Assembly: GCA_023101725.1 (NCBI GenBank)
Contig: JALJCO010010476.1
Location: forward strand, 868,001-932,000
From: Atherinomorus stipes
Taxonomy: Eukaryota; Chordata; Actinopteri; Atheriniformes; Atherinidae
Length of the DNA: 64,000 nt
Direction: 5' to 3'
Shown: positions 30,101-38,540 of the stretch, piece after piece
Layout of the letters: each line of letters opens with the position of its first letter
Numbering within the stretch: the stretch's first letter is position 1
The notes under the pieces: generated by a model
Told to the model about the DNA's origin: nothing
Seen by the model: only the letters and a program-made list of their open reading frames with translations
Database searches by the model: none
Position numbers and translations under genes: made by a program

Positions 30101-33100
30101 ATCCAACCAAAGGGTCTCCAAATGTCCACAAGAATACTATCATCTGCTTTAGTATGTTTAATCTTGCATATCTGTTTGGGTAACAAGATGGCAGTCATCT
30201 GCAGAGGTTCAAATTATGTTGTTTCTTCACGTTGTCTGAGGTGTCAAAGATACTGATCTGATTCCTGTTAATATTTTGAAAGTCTGAAGAAGTTGCAGCC
30301 TCTCTTATTCACTGCTAGATGGTTCTAGTAGCGATCATAAAGTCATTTCAGGATCAGCTCATTCTGAAAAAATATTGCTTTATTTACAATAAACCTCCTG
30401 TAAACACAAGAACTTTTTTATGAAATTACAAGAAAACCTATTTAAATGAACACTAGAATGTTTTTTTGCTTTAGATCTATAGATTGTGTCTATATATCTG
30501 TATCCTAGATCCACATGGCGCTAGAACAGGGGATGAGGACAAAACGCTCACTTATGTGATTGTGAACACAGCTAATTTTTTTGCCCTGATATTTTTCAAT
30601 TAGTTCTTTTAATATTGCTTAATATATCCTATTTGTGAGATTGTAAACTTTTTAACTGTTTGATATTTACAGTGAGTGACAGACTTATCGCTGTTCTCTA
30701 CTTATTGCAGGCTCTTCTGTATTAGTTTACCACCATAATGATGATGCACACTGTGATTCTAATGTTACATACGTTGCCTCTGTGTCTGTGTGTGCCAAAT
30801 TGCTTTGCTACATTTTTTAAATATGTATTCTTTTCCCACTACTTCAGACCATGGCAGTGAACACACTTGCAGTACCAACATGTGTGAACACAACTGTACA
30901 GACTTGATAGACGGAGGCTTCCTCTGCTCTTGCAGACCCGGTTACAAGCCCAGAGCCACAGAAAGACACTCTTGTGAAGGTAAACTACAAATTCAACAAA
31001 CACTTACACAGAAGTATTTTGGAAATGCAATTTATGTTTTGTCTCTTGTCACTTCTTCCTCCTCCTTGGACAGATGTAGATGAGTGTGAGGTGTATGGAA
31101 TGTGTCCTCAGGACTGCAAAAACACAAAGGGAAGCTATGAGTGCTTCTGTGCTGAAGGCTTTCTATCTTTTGGTGAGCCGCATGGGACCGAGTGTGCCGC
31201 TCAAGGTCAGAGCTTGGAGAAGAAAATTCTTTGAATACGTTTTCAATGCTTTGTCAGTGTTACAAGCTTTGAATTCAAAGTGCTAACAAGTCTTACCACA
31301 AATCAATGTTTGCACAGGAAACCCACCAGTGCTGCTGTTGCCAGACAACGTTCGCATCCGTCGTTTCAACCTGACCTCTGAGCAGTATTCAGACTACGTG
31401 GACAATGCCGAGCACATCCAAGCCTTGGACTACCTGTGGGATCCAGAGGGTGAAGGCCTCAGTGAGTCTACTTTTCAAAAGCTTTTAAAGTTTTTGTTAT
31501 CCATGGTATTTATAGAAAACACAGACTTTCCAAGACTGGATGATTCTTTCTCTTGTGTGCTGTAGGTGTTGTCTATTGGACAGTTGGGGGTCGGGGATCT
31601 CAGTTTGGCTCTATCAAACGTGCCTATATGACCACATTCAATGATTACGGCAACAACCCAGTAAAAGAAGTGGACCTAAATCTGCGATACATCGCTAATC
31701 CTGATGGCATTGCTGTGGACTGGGTTGGCGGGTAAGTGAGCATGATTGCAGCTTCATGTTTCTGAAGAGTTGCTGTAAGTCTTGCTCACATGTGCTTGGT
31801 GTTTTGAATTACTGTTCACAGGCATATTTACTGGACAGATTCAGGGACCAATCGAATTGAAGTGGCCAAACTGGATGGGCGGTACAGGAAGTGGTTGATC
31901 CACACTGACCTTGACCAGCCTGTTGCAATTGTTGTGAATCCCTCTCTCGGGTATAGCTTTTCTTTGAGAAGACATTTGTTTTTTACAACGTGGAATATCT
32001 TTGTGCTTGTTTTGTGTACAAACTGAGCTAGTTTTGTTATCACCTGTGGGCAGGATGATGTACTGGACAGACTGGGGAAAGAAACCTAGAATAGAGTCGG
32101 CGTGGATGGATGGTCAGCATCGAGAGGTGCTGGTGAAAGAGGAGGACCTTGGCTGGCCTACTGGTCTGGCTCTGGATTATTTGAATGGAAACAGAATCTA
32201 CTGGTGTGACTCCAAGGAAAACATCATCGAGTCTATGAAACCTGATGGCACAGACAGAAAGATTGTAATATCAGGAGGTAGGGACAGACAAGCAGTTTAT
32301 ATACAAGTGTCAGGTTTAGTTATTTATAATCAAAGAGTTAAATGTGTGATGATGACATTTTTTTTCCCCGTGTACCAGATATTGGACAGCCATATAGTCT
32401 TGATGTCTTTGAGGGACACGTGTACTGGACAACAAAAGAAAAAGGTGAAGTGTGGAAGACAAACAAGTTTGGACGAGGAAATAAAGTCAAAGTTCTAACC
32501 ATCAACCCTTGGCTTACACAAGTCCGTATTTACCAGGAGCATCGGCACAACCAGTCAGGTCAGAACACAGAAGAATTTACAGAGGGATGTTAATGTAAAT
32601 ATTATTATTCATGCCACCTTAACCCCTCACCGAGAATAAAATGACCTATTTCAAAGTGGAAGCTATAATAATAAGATACAGAAAACCTAAATCAGACCTG
32701 ACCAAACCTGATTTTGGGGGGGGCAGTGGTAGCCTGGTAGTCTGACTAGCGCCGTGTACTCTGTATGAGATACATGGCAAACTGTCTGGCTACTTGCAGT
32801 GGATGGCCAGACTCTGTAAAAAATTGACCAGACCATTCACAGCGCAGGAGACAGGACTTTGTTGTACGATCTGGACATTTCGGTGCATTGGTGTCTTCAA
32901 AAAATAAGTATAGAGTTACAAATTACACCATGCGCCTCAGGTTTTTAAGACAAGAGCGACACAAATCATTCACTAGAGCTTTTGCTAGACTGTTGTTCAT
33001 GTCATCTTGTAGACTACAAACTGACAACCAAACTGAGCAGGTTCCTTTCTATTTGCATCACTTCTGTGTTTCTCTAATTGGTTCTCTTCAGTTTACTTTG

Positions 33101-36100
33101 TTCCTGTTAGTCCCGCCTCTTGTCTCGAATTTAAAATCAGCCTCCAACTGCGGTCGGTCAGACTGACTTGCCATGTATCTCATACATGGTGTTAGTCAGA
33201 CTGGCTTGCTAGGCTAGGGCTTTGGACCGGGCAACCTGGGGTCGACTCCCTGGTGTGGCACTAAGGTTAAACCACTGTGGGCCCCTGATCAAGGTCCTTA
33301 ACCCCCACTAACTGCTCCCCAGTTGCAGTTAGTGGGGGTTAAGGATCCGATTTACGATCACGTGATCAGATCGGGACATCCCTAATTAGCACCTAAAATA
33401 TATGGGTACCTCATTGGCCTCTGCTTCACCTCACCACCAATCAAATTGTTAGTTTTCCATAATCTTGTAAAGAGACATCCTGTTTTAGGTTGAGCTCTAT
33501 TGAGATCAGCTAAAAATAAAAATTTTAGAGAGCTTGCATATGATTTCTATAACTTTAAGAGGCTTCAGTCAGTGGGAGTTATTTAGATGCAGACATATGG
33601 AGCTGTCACAAAAGATTTGGTCCTTGAAAAATATAACACATCTTATGTCTTTTGGGTTTCTGATCATTCTCATCAATTCTATAGATTTGTTGATGCATCA
33701 TTTAGCAAGCTCAGGTCATAGTACGCTCAGTAACAATACAATTTATCTTTTGCTCATGGTGTTATGGTTACTCTGTCCCCATTAGTGCCCAACCCTTGTA
33801 AGAATGTGTGCAGTCACCTCTGCCTCCTCCGACCTGGTGGGTACACATGTGCCTGTCCCCAGGGCTCACCTCCAATGAGTATCGACTCCAGCGAATGCGA
33901 TGCAGGTAAACAACTACAGTCTAACCGCTTGTACTGACTGCACCCTTGTGTTAATAGTGATGTGGTATCTACTTTTGCATTCATGAATCCATCCATCAAT
34001 CACATATGCCTGGCTGTTCCCGAATGGTTTTGTGAGACTGTGATTTTATTGTTGTGCTTGCTGATCCTCTGTATGCCTGGCTTTTGCTTCTGCAGCCATT
34101 GAGCCTCCTGTTGCAATGCCCCCTGCATGCAGATGCATGAATGGTGGAACCTGCTACACTGATGAAGGGGGTCTACCCAAGTGCAAGTGAGTTTAGATGC
34201 ACTTGACTGTCCGTCAGTTGTTGTCAGTTACTTCATCGATGTTTGGTTTTCCATCTCTTTTAAATGTGCGGTCAGTTGTTCTTGTGTTAAAGACTTGCAT
34301 TGTGTGTTACTATGACGTATAGATGTCCATATGGCTATGTGGGCAGCTACTGTGAGATGGGGAAGTCAAAGGGTGCTCCAGCTGGAACAGGTACAATAAT
34401 TCAACTTTTTTTTTCTCTTATTTTTAGTTGTGACAACTGGACATTTTTAATGTGTTTTCATCATTTTTTAAAGATCTTTTGTCTTCCTTAAAAACCAAGG
34501 GGGATACTTCATACATGCAGTGTTGGACATTTGAGAGCTGCTGCACTGTCACAGTCATGAGCTGTTCCTTTTTCTGCCGCAGACTGAGGGCACACTTCTT
34601 GCTTAGACCTAAAAAACAGCTTTAAAAACTAAGTCTCAGCAGCTCTTGGGGCTCATTAAAATTGCTTTCCTTTAATAATTGGCCAACAGCACTAATAGAC
34701 ATTTATCAAAGTTTAACTTCTGTAAACAAAGTGATCATCCACAATTATTGACCAGTAATGGACTTGTCAAGAAAAAATTGTCGAGCTGTTAATGATCTGC
34801 TTCTTAATAAAAATGTCTCATAAGAAAATCGTTTTATCTTCAGCTGTGGCTGTTCTACTGGCTGTCATCATCATCTTGATTACTGGAGCTCTAGCTGTTG
34901 GGGTTTTCCTCAATTATAAACGAACAGGATCTTTCATCCCTTCCATGCCAAAACTTCCTAGGTATTAATCATCCTGTGTTTTTCTTATTCAATACAACTT
35001 ACTAAAGTTCAGAGTAAAGTATTCATATGAGAGTTCATGTTGGAGCAATTTGTTTTTGTTCAGTCTCAGTAGCCTCGTGAAGTCAGCCGACACTGGGAAC
35101 GGGGTGACGTTTCGGTCCGGTGATAATGTGGATCTTGGACCATCACACATTGGAGTGTCATTCATTGACACGGCCATGCAGATGGTGAGTCCTGGTGATA
35201 AACATCCTAGTTAATGGTGTTCCAAGTCTCATTAAGTTTCTTATCAGCATTTTTGGCTCCTTTTTTTTGGACAAACAAGTCATTTTGTGGTATTTATTTA
35301 CTCTGTTTAATCTTCAACAAAAACTTAAGAACTGCTTGCATGAGCAGAATTTTATGGGATTGCAAGATGAATGAAGCCGGTGTGGTTTAAAAATTGACAA
35401 AGACTGTAAATCCATTTTCACCAATATAATATTCCTATAGGATGATAATTTTGCTGTTGATGCGGGGAGACAGCCAATCACATTTGAGAATCCGCTGTAT
35501 GCCACTCCTCCTGTGACCAGTGATCCAGCTGTCATTCACGCCACACAGGTACTCACAAATATATGATTTTCATTCTCAAGTCATACAAGTTTATGACACA
35601 CAACATTCAGTTTAATTTAGCTTTGTTTTTGATGTGCCAATTCAAAATGTCATCTCAAGACACTTTTAAAGGTCCTGTCTGATCCACAATAACATTTGAC
35701 TATTATGTATAATCCACTTCTAATTGTTTTCATATTAATTCAAGTCATACAAACAAAAACAAATATTTGCCTAGCTAAGGAAACCAACGGATTGCACTAA
35801 ATCTTTCAAGAATACCCTGTATTGAGCATGGACAGGAAGAAAACAGGAAGAAAAACTACCAGCAGGCCCTGACTCATGAATGGGCGCCATCTGCCTTGAT
35901 CTGTTGGAAGTGCAGAGGAAAGGAAAGTGCAAACAAGCAGGCAAATCTGCTGACAAAAGCAAAGAGAAACTCAAGTGAATGAGAGCAACAATGTCATATT
36001 TATACATGGAGAGTAAAGACTTGAGATCAAAGAAAACAGGAACACTGTTGCATATGTTCAAAGAGAAAACATCATTGCTAGCACCACACGTCAGCATTTC

Positions 36101-37598
36101 CGTTCAGGAATTTTAGCTACATAACCACTTTGAATAAATGAAAATAAAACAGTGGTTCTCTTGTCAAATCACACTATTGGTTGCCACCCCCACCTATGAT
36201 CAAAGACTCATTTTTCCCACGAAAGAGCTCAGTAAAATATCTTACCCTGATTACACCACTGCTGCAGATTGTAATACTGTGTAATGACTGTATAATGGTA
36301 TGAAAAGTGCTATTTTTTTTTAGTATTATTTTACTTTTCTCCACACCCATCTAGTGACGTCCAGAAATTATCTTTAGATCCATGGATAAGAATCACTAAT
36401 CCATAATAGGTTTTCCCGAAACTCCAAAATCAGTTTGATAGTCACATTGTTAAAGATACACAAACAGAAAGCCTGCCCAGCTACGGGATGTGTCTTTAAC
36501 TTTTCATCATCAGTTTCAGTTTCAGTTTATTTATTTTCATTCAGACATTGTGAACATTGGGAAAAAACAAACAAAGCACAAAAAAACAAAAAAAAGACAC
36601 CATATACAGTAAGTGTCAGAAAAAGAATAGGCTCACCCCTCGTTCACCCCTCAAAACATCACAAATTAAACAAAATCAAAAGGTTGCCATGTTATAAATC
36701 AAATTCCTACAAAAGCTCGCACTTTTGTGCAGTATAGGCTACATCCCAAATTTCAAACAAAACCCTTATCACAATCCACAGGATGTAAACAAAATATACA
36801 TTGTCATTTGATGGTTACAAACAGCCTTCAATCTCAATATAGGATTTTATAATGTTATCCTTTCACATTTTTTAAACTGAATTAATGTTGAACATATTTA
36901 TTCTTGTTCCAACTTATTCTATGCATTGGAATCTGCATCTGCATACTGTACAGGTCTGCACGGGCCCCTTGATAATTACTTGGATTTTTGATCAAACTTC
37001 AACATTGACAGTATCACCTTCAACTACATTTATGATAACTGGGATGACACATCATCTTTGCTTATGAACAGGTGACTGTTAATGTGACTGGTGAGCAATT
37101 GGAGAACAACTTTGTGAACCCGGCATACCGTGGAGATCAGAGTGTGGGCGTTGTTAACACATCTTCTGTCAGCACCAAGCCCGCTCAGGTGGGTATCTAC
37201 TGCAATATACACATTACTGAATATAATCTAAATCAGTTCTGAGGTTTGCCAGCTCACTAACAGTGTTTGTTGTCAGGAGTCAAAGTGGAGCTTATTCAAA
37301 CGAAAGTTAAAGCCAAGCACCACTTTTGAAAATCCTTCATATTCAGAGGTAGGTTTTGAGCACAAAAGCTATTTTTAAGACATCATTCTGAAAATCATTA
37401 CTGACATCAAACTGCATTGTTTTACAGATGAAGGATGAAAAGCCTGTTGAAAGCAGCAGGGACTCTTCTGTCCCTGAGCCGTCTCCGTTTGTCCCCCCTG
37501 CCAAATCCCAGAAGAGGGATCGTCCCAGCACCTTCTCACCAACTGAGGACAGTTTTAAAGATACGGTCAACCTTGTTAAAGAGGACAGTGACGTATAA
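1..37598 (+). CDS. lrp2: LRP2 (megalin), partial, 65 exons, C-terminal 3,995 residues
   Basis: Giant single-pass endocytic receptor of the LDL-receptor family that takes up filtered proteins, vitamin carriers and hormones at apical membranes, usually with cubilin. Exons seen: 1-100, 2651-2854, 3442-3634, 4651-4776, 4984-5114, 5315-5452, 5558-5839, 5967-6206, 6644-6763, 8025-8141, 8269-8649, 8969-8983, 9244-9492, 10099-10310, 10407-10591, 10722-10950, 11103-11280, 11411-11539, 12306-12472, 12618-12761, 12858-12967, 13389-13566, 13682-13895, 13997-14236, 14347-14535, 16403-17335, 17423-17588, 17666-17824, 17931-18220, 18310-18510, 18976-19218, 19311-19436, 19991-20110, 20718-20849, 21484-21685, 21772-22067, 22289-22955, 24178-24348, 24439-24662, 24775-24952, 25339-25535, 25686-25931, 26130-26258, 27682-27801, 28479-28595, 29007-29123, 29293-29430, 29623-29745, 29831-29959, 30848-30979, 31074-31205, 31318-31461, 31566-31731, 31822-31950, 32054-32277, 32379-32558, 33786-33905, 34096-34186, 34323-34390, 34844-34961, 35064-35184, 35441-35548, 37072-37188, 37277-37348, 37428-37598. 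All junctions are GT-AG and phases match throughout. Module order fits megalin, not LRP1 or LRP1B. Roughly 650 N-terminal residues are off the left edge. Teleost lrp2a versus lrp2b is not resolved; the DHRS9 neighbour favours lrp2a. Confidence 0.97.
360..2132 (-). pseudogene. Tc1-type transposase remnant
   Basis: Read from 2132 downward, the frame shows the helix-turn-helix DNA-binding part (G-Q-G-Y-K-R-I-S near 2070, then R-P-A-K-L-S). Then come transposase blocks ([11 protein letters not shown] near 1560), and a C-terminal end with its stop near 360. It has an early stop about ten codons in, a frame change near 1650, and a 750-bp insertion at 642-1391, so it cannot be made as one protein. 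The family's DDE enzyme cuts and pastes at TA. Confidence 0.85.
642..1391. mobile_element. Non-autonomous hAT element nested in the Tc1 copy
   Basis: Ends are TAGGGCTGGACGAT and its exact inverse ATCGTCCAGCCCTA, typical hAT termini. Flanks GTGCTTAG (634-641) and CTGCTTAG (1392-1399) look like an 8-bp target duplication with one mismatch. Removing it restores the continuity of the Tc1 transposase sequence. No convincing hAT transposase is inside; the ends are AT-rich with CGATATAT runs. Confidence 0.85.
2651..5452 (+). CDS. lrp2: LRP2 YWTD beta-propeller 2 (five exons)
   Basis: Exons 2651-2854, 3442-3634, 4651-4776, 4984-5114 and 5315-5452 encode one six-bladed propeller. The blade signatures are visible: FFSD near 2806, LYWTD near 3518, IFWTDW near 4655, LYWVD near 4995 and YFTDW near 5322. 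Propellers of this family release ligand at acidic endosomal pH and pack against the EGF modules on either side. Counting from the C-terminus, this is the second of megalin's eight propellers. Introns here hold a SINE (3857-4218). Confidence 0.93.
3857..4218 (-). repeat. tRNA-derived SINE
   Basis: On the - strand the head near 4215 shows an A-box-like TGGTTAGCACCG and a B-box-like AGTTCGAGCCC. A body with the common fish phrases for mowing-down of CTCCCACC and GACCTGTCCAGGGTGTACC follows and ends near 3857. Related fragments occur at 16131-16290 and 27361-27600. It lies in an LRP2 intron. Confidence 0.75.
5558..8649 (+). CDS. lrp2: LRP2 EGF module and LDLa cluster II (8 repeats)
   Basis: Exons 5558-5839, 5967-6206, 6644-6763, 8025-8141 and 8269-8649. 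The first exon opens with an EGF-like module ending in CVED, then carries the first LDLa repeat; the others carry two, one, one and three repeats, a total of eight. Each repeat has six cysteines and the acidic calcium-binding end (D-C-x-D-x-S/A-D-E). Eight repeats is the number in mammalian megalin cluster II, a main ligand-binding region. One long intron (6764-8024) contains an old Tc1 element. Confidence 0.95.
6886..7801 (-). mobile_element. Old, internally deleted Tc1-like transposon
   Basis: The outer ends form an imperfect inverted repeat (AGTCATATACAAAACATTGT at left; AGGGTGTGTACTTTGTTTCT and TCACATGACT at right) next to TA. Internal phrases such as GGATCATTGTCCTGTTG, CACAGTTTTCTTGAGGTCC and CTCCAGACCAGCAAACTG are those of a Tc1-like transposase gene read on the - strand. 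The copy is heavily mutated and shortened, with no open frame. It fills most of LRP2 intron 6764-8024. Confidence 0.7.
8969..8983 (+). CDS. lrp2: LRP2 15-nt microexon
   Basis: A 15-base exon lies between acceptor ...CCTTTCAG and donor GTAGGT. It is symmetric (phase 1 to phase 1) and inserts Asn-Glu-Pro-Leu-Pro between the last Cys of LDLa cluster II and the following EGF module. If it is skipped, exon 8269-8649 joins 9244-9492 to give Cys-Asn-Gln-Glu-Ser-Cys, which is close to the mammalian junction as I remember it. Both splice signals are good, but transcripts would be needed to prove use. Confidence 0.6.
9244..9492 (+). CDS. lrp2: LRP2 paired EGF-like modules after cluster II
   Basis: One exon encodes two EGF-like modules. 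The second begins with the calcium-binding EGF signature D-I-D-E-C near 9367 and has the Ser-Phe-x-C-x-C core. In megalin an EGF pair joins each LDLa cluster to the next propeller, so the order here is as expected. Acceptor TTTTATCTCAG ends at 9243; donor GTGAGG begins at 9493. Confidence 0.93.
10099..11539 (+). CDS. lrp2: LRP2 propeller 3 and following EGF module
   Basis: Exons 10099-10310, 10407-10591, 10722-10950 and 11103-11280 form the propeller: VYWSD near 10245, LYWTDY near 10470, MFWTDW near 10732, LYFAD near 10863 and VYWTD near 11145. Exon 11411-11539 is a complete EGF-like module (six Cys). Conserved motifs such as WPNGLTIDY and [12 protein letters not shown] are those of megalin. 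Introns within the propeller are short (86-152 nt). Confidence 0.94.
12306..13895 (+). CDS. lrp2: LRP2 propeller 4
   Basis: Exons 12306-12472, 12618-12761, 12858-12967, 13389-13566 and 13682-13895. Blade signatures include IYWVE near 12452, LYYTN near 12727, LYWTDQ near 13391, LYWAV near 13537 and LYFTD near 13770. The donor after 13566 is weak (GTGGAT), but the join gives the conserved Ile-Glu-Arg-Gly run with no frame break, so I accept it. The propeller is followed directly by an EGF module. Confidence 0.92.
13997..17335 (+). CDS. lrp2: LRP2 EGF, propeller 5, EGF and start of propeller 6
   Basis: Exons 13997-14236, 14347-14535 and the unusually long 16403-17335 (933 nt). The first carries an EGF-like module (C-S-N-N-M-G-V-C to the Cys near 14129) and the beginning of propeller 5. 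The long exon completes propeller 5 (LFWADYG near 16542, VYWVDDS near 16674), then an EGF module (NPC near 16962 to the Cys near 17090), then opens propeller 6. The 1.9 kb intron 14536-16402 holds a fold-back element, a tetranucleotide repeat and a SINE fragment. A second acceptor 9 nt downstream of 13996 would also keep frame. Confidence 0.94.
15289..15956. mobile_element. Fold-back element with long arms and TTAA flanks
   Basis: Arms of about 265 nt (15289-15555 and 15693-15956) are near-inverse copies, separated by about 140 nt. The outermost bases are TTAAAGGATAAGTTTC and GAAACTTATCCTTTAA, so the insertion fits a TTAA target as used by piggyBac and Kolobok elements. There is no coding frame. 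Transcribed within LRP2 pre-mRNA, it would form a long hairpin. Confidence 0.8.
16029..16130. repeat. (ATTC)n microsatellite, about 25 units
   Basis: Uninterrupted tetranucleotide repeat directly beside the 3' end of a SINE fragment (16131-16290). In - strand terms it is a (GAAT)n tail, as many fish SINEs have. Likely length-variable. It produces a spurious open frame of repeating His-Ser-Phe-Ile. Confidence 0.9.
16131..16290 (-). repeat. SINE 3' fragment
   Basis: It matches the 3' half of the SINE at 3857-4218: TTATCCAATTCAGGGTTG, GAGCCTATCCC, GGGTACACCCTTGGCAGGTC and CACCAGTCCATCACAGG. The tRNA-like head is missing. Its 3' end runs into the (ATTC)n repeat. Confidence 0.65.
17423..18220 (+). 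CDS. lrp2: LRP2 rest of propeller 6 and start of EGF module
   Basis: Exons 17423-17588, 17666-17824 and 17931-18220. Blade signatures are IYYSDY near 17471, MYWTDW near 17670, LYWAD near 17802 and IYWTDW near 18029. The last exon continues into an EGF-like module ([12 protein letters not shown]) whose end lies in the next exon. Introns are short (77-106 nt), which fits compact propeller-coding stretches elsewhere in the gene. Confidence 0.94.
18310..22067 (+). CDS. lrp2: LRP2 end of EGF module and LDLa cluster III (10 repeats)
   Basis: Exons 18310-18510, 18976-19218, 19311-19436, 19991-20110, 20718-20849, 21484-21685 and 21772-22067. The first completes the EGF module and adds LDLa repeat 1. 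The others add 2, 1, 1, 1 and 4 repeats (one repeat is split between the last two exons), a total of ten as in mammalian cluster III. All repeats keep six Cys and the acidic calcium site; one has Asn-Gly-Thr-Ser-Asp-Glu with an N-glycosylation sequon, as in mammals. Confidence 0.95.
22289..24952 (+). CDS. lrp2: LRP2 EGF pair, propeller 7, EGF module
   Basis: Exon 22289-22955 (667 nt) encodes two EGF-like modules, the second with D-V-N-E-C, and the first half of propeller 7 (LYWID near 22681, LYWVDS near 22807). Exons 24178-24348 and 24439-24662 complete the propeller ([24 protein letters not shown]). Exon 24775-24952 is an EGF module plus the start of LDLa cluster IV. The 1.2 kb intron 22956-24177 contains a hAT MITE. 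The donor at 24953 is weak (GTTTGT). Confidence 0.94.
23105..23499. mobile_element. hAT-type MITE, 395 bp, with perfect target duplication
   Basis: Ends are TAGGGATGCACG and GCACATCCCTA. Both flanks carry ATAATAGT (23097-23104 and 23500-23507), an exact 8-bp target duplication. The interior is rich in TATCGG-type motifs and has no transposase. It lies in LRP2 intron 22956-24177. Confidence 0.85.
25339..29959 (+). CDS. lrp2: LRP2 LDLa cluster IV (11 repeats)
   Basis: Exons 25339-25535, 25686-25931, 26130-26258, 27682-27801, 28479-28595, 29007-29123, 29293-29430, 29623-29745 and 29831-29959. With the start in exon 24775-24952 they give eleven repeats (2, 2, then seven single-repeat exons), matching mammalian cluster IV. 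Most repeats end one base into a codon, so repeat-coding exons are phase 1-1 and could be exchanged or skipped without breaking frame. The 1.4 kb intron 26259-27681 holds an old SINE. Confidence 0.95.
27361..27600 (+). repeat. Degraded tRNA-derived SINE
   Basis: On the + strand a head resembling GCACGGTGTTACAGTGG and CACTGTCATCTCACAGCA is followed by phrases of the same family as 3857-4218 (TCTAAATTGACC, GTGTACATGGTTGTCTGTCTCT). It is badly diverged. It lies in LRP2 intron 26259-27681. Confidence 0.55.
30848..32558 (+). CDS. lrp2: LRP2 EGF pair and propeller 8
   Basis: Exons 30848-30979 and 31074-31205 each encode one EGF-like module, the second with D-V-D-E-C. Exons 31318-31461, 31566-31731, 31822-31950, 32054-32277 and 32379-32558 form the last propeller (VYWTVGG near 31571, IYWTDS near 31826, MYWTDWGKK near 32059, IYWCDS near 32198, VYWTT near 32420). 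The [12 protein letters not shown] start and [10 protein letters not shown] end are conserved megalin features. Confidence 0.94.
32729..33216. mobile_element. MITE with imperfect long terminal inverted repeats
   Basis: The left part (TCTGACTAGCGCC and GAGATACATGGCAA, 32741-32785) is the inverse of the right part (TTGCCATGTATCTC and GGTGTTAGTCAGA, 33168-33200). The inverted similarity may extend outward to a TAGCCT/AGGCTA pair. No coding frame. Superfamily not clear. Confidence 0.6.
33217..33325 (+). repeat. tRNA-type SINE piece beside the MITE
   Basis: GGGCTTTGGACCGGGCAACC is followed by a B-box-like GGTCGACTCCC and the phrase CCCCTGATCAAGGTCCTTAAC common in fish SINEs. A short piece (about 32717-32730, GGGGGGCAGTGG) left of the MITE may be the other end of the same SINE, which the MITE then split. 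Confidence 0.5.
33786..34390 (+). CDS. lrp2: LRP2 juxtamembrane EGF modules
   Basis: Exon 33786-33905 is an EGF-like module ([13 protein letters not shown], then C-A-C-P-Q-G). Exons 34096-34186 and 34323-34390 together make a final EGF module ending G-Y-V-G-S-Y-C-E-M, followed by a short Ser/Gly/Ala-rich stalk before the membrane. The 1.2 kb intron before them holds a MITE apparently inserted in a SINE. Confidence 0.93.
34844..37598 (+). CDS. lrp2: LRP2 transmembrane helix and cytoplasmic tail
   Basis: Exon 34844-34961 encodes a helix of about 23 hydrophobic residues ([20 protein letters not shown]...) and a basic stop-transfer run. Exons 35064-35184, 35441-35548, 37072-37188, 37277-37348 and 37428-37598 encode the tail. 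Three NPxY-type motifs are complete: F-E-N-P-L-Y (35483-35500), F-V-N-P-A-Y (37111-37128) and F-E-N-P-S-Y (37325-37342). These bind clathrin adaptors such as Dab2 and ARH in the family. A Pro-rich stretch (PEPSPFVPP) may bind SH3 domains. The protein ends Asp-Ser-Asp-Val, a class I PDZ ligand. Stop TAA is at 37596-37598. Confidence 0.95.
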
Positions 37599-38540
37599 CC
37601 CCTTCTCTCACTGTTGGGAATTGTAAAAAAAAAAAAAAAAAAAAAAAAGACACACTTTGCACAGATTTTATTTTTTTATGCAGCCTGTGTACAAAACTCA
37701 AATTGTTTTAGGACAGAGAAATACATCTTTATAGAATGAAGATAAAAAATGTCTTCTTTGACTATGCCTTCTGACATTTCTTATGCCAATTCTTGTGTTG
37801 TTTTTCTTTATTATGATGTACAATATGTATGTCTTTGCACTGAAGCTGCTGATAGAAATGTTAATAAATATGTTGTATATTTGTAAATTTGAACACAAGG
37901 ATTGTCAGAAATATCTGAAATACATTAGATATGAAGTAGTTGAACATAAACTCAATATCACACATATACGTAAAAGGTGAGCTGCATTTTGAATGTACAG
38001 TTCTTATATGATCAGAGCTTATTAGAGAAAAATGCCACTGAACTAAACTGAAGATGTATTTACTTCATCTTGCATGTTTATATACCTCATTTCAGGGCTG
38101 ACAAATGAAAGAACGTTTAAAGAAATTGAATTTTAGCTGATTCTATTAACTTTCAGTGATATGTGCTCTGCTATAAAGAGGATCACAAGCTTAAATATGT
38201 GTGCAAAGCATACTTTTGTACTTAATCACACTCATCTGACTTTGAATCAACATGATTGTTTTTACTGGAATGGCCAAAATAGTTTGGAATGGTACTTGAA
38301 CATGTCTGTGTGTTTCATGGATACATAGCTGATAATCGCAAACAGCGACTTGTGACTTGAGGATGCAGATGTAAACATTTTCTAAAAAAAAAAACAAAAA
38401 AAAGTGGATTAATTCTTTATAGATTGATTTATTTTGTATGATAATGAGGACAAATAAAAACTATCTGTGATCATGCAGAACATGCTCATGTGAATGAAAT
38501 TGCCGCTGCTGAGACATGAATGAATAAATTTGCTATTTTG
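37599..38540 (+). other. lrp2: LRP2 3' UTR region with candidate poly(A) signals
   Basis: The region after the stop is AT-rich and without open frames. It has a 24-A run at 37625-37648 and AATAAA at 37863-37868, 38453-38458 and 38523-38528. Which signal is used cannot be told. The opposing SDR gene copy A ends at 38675 with an AATAAA on the - strand at 38588-38593, so the two transcripts end close together or overlap. Confidence 0.55.

Larger units (their letters stand above)
2855..37071 (+). other. LRP2 introns over 300 nt with nothing identified
   Basis: I looked through these introns and saw no gene or recognisable repeat: 2855-3441, 8650-8968, 9493-10098, 11540-12305, 12968-13388, 18511-18975, 19437-19990, 20111-20717, 20850-21483, 24953-25338, 27802-28478, 28596-29006, 29960-30847, 34391-34843 and 35549-37071. 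In 14536-16402 a segment near 14780-14870 (CAACTTTATTGTCAAATGTG) looks like a dispersed repeat end. So does 23595-23640 (TTTATTATCCCACTGGAGGA) in 22956-24177. The stretch 30030-30340 may be an old transposon piece. These are too weak to list separately. Confidence 0.5.

Noticed and set aside
30030..30340. Possible Tc1-like transposase remnant
   Set aside because: Phrases such as TTCGTCTCATCCAACCAAAG suggest one, but I could not find terminal repeats or a translated block, so it is only mentioned under the intron entry.
36435..36737. 100-residue open frame in LRP2 intron 35549-37071
   Set aside because: Lys/Ser-rich translation of A-rich repeat-like sequence with no start context and no homology that I recognise.
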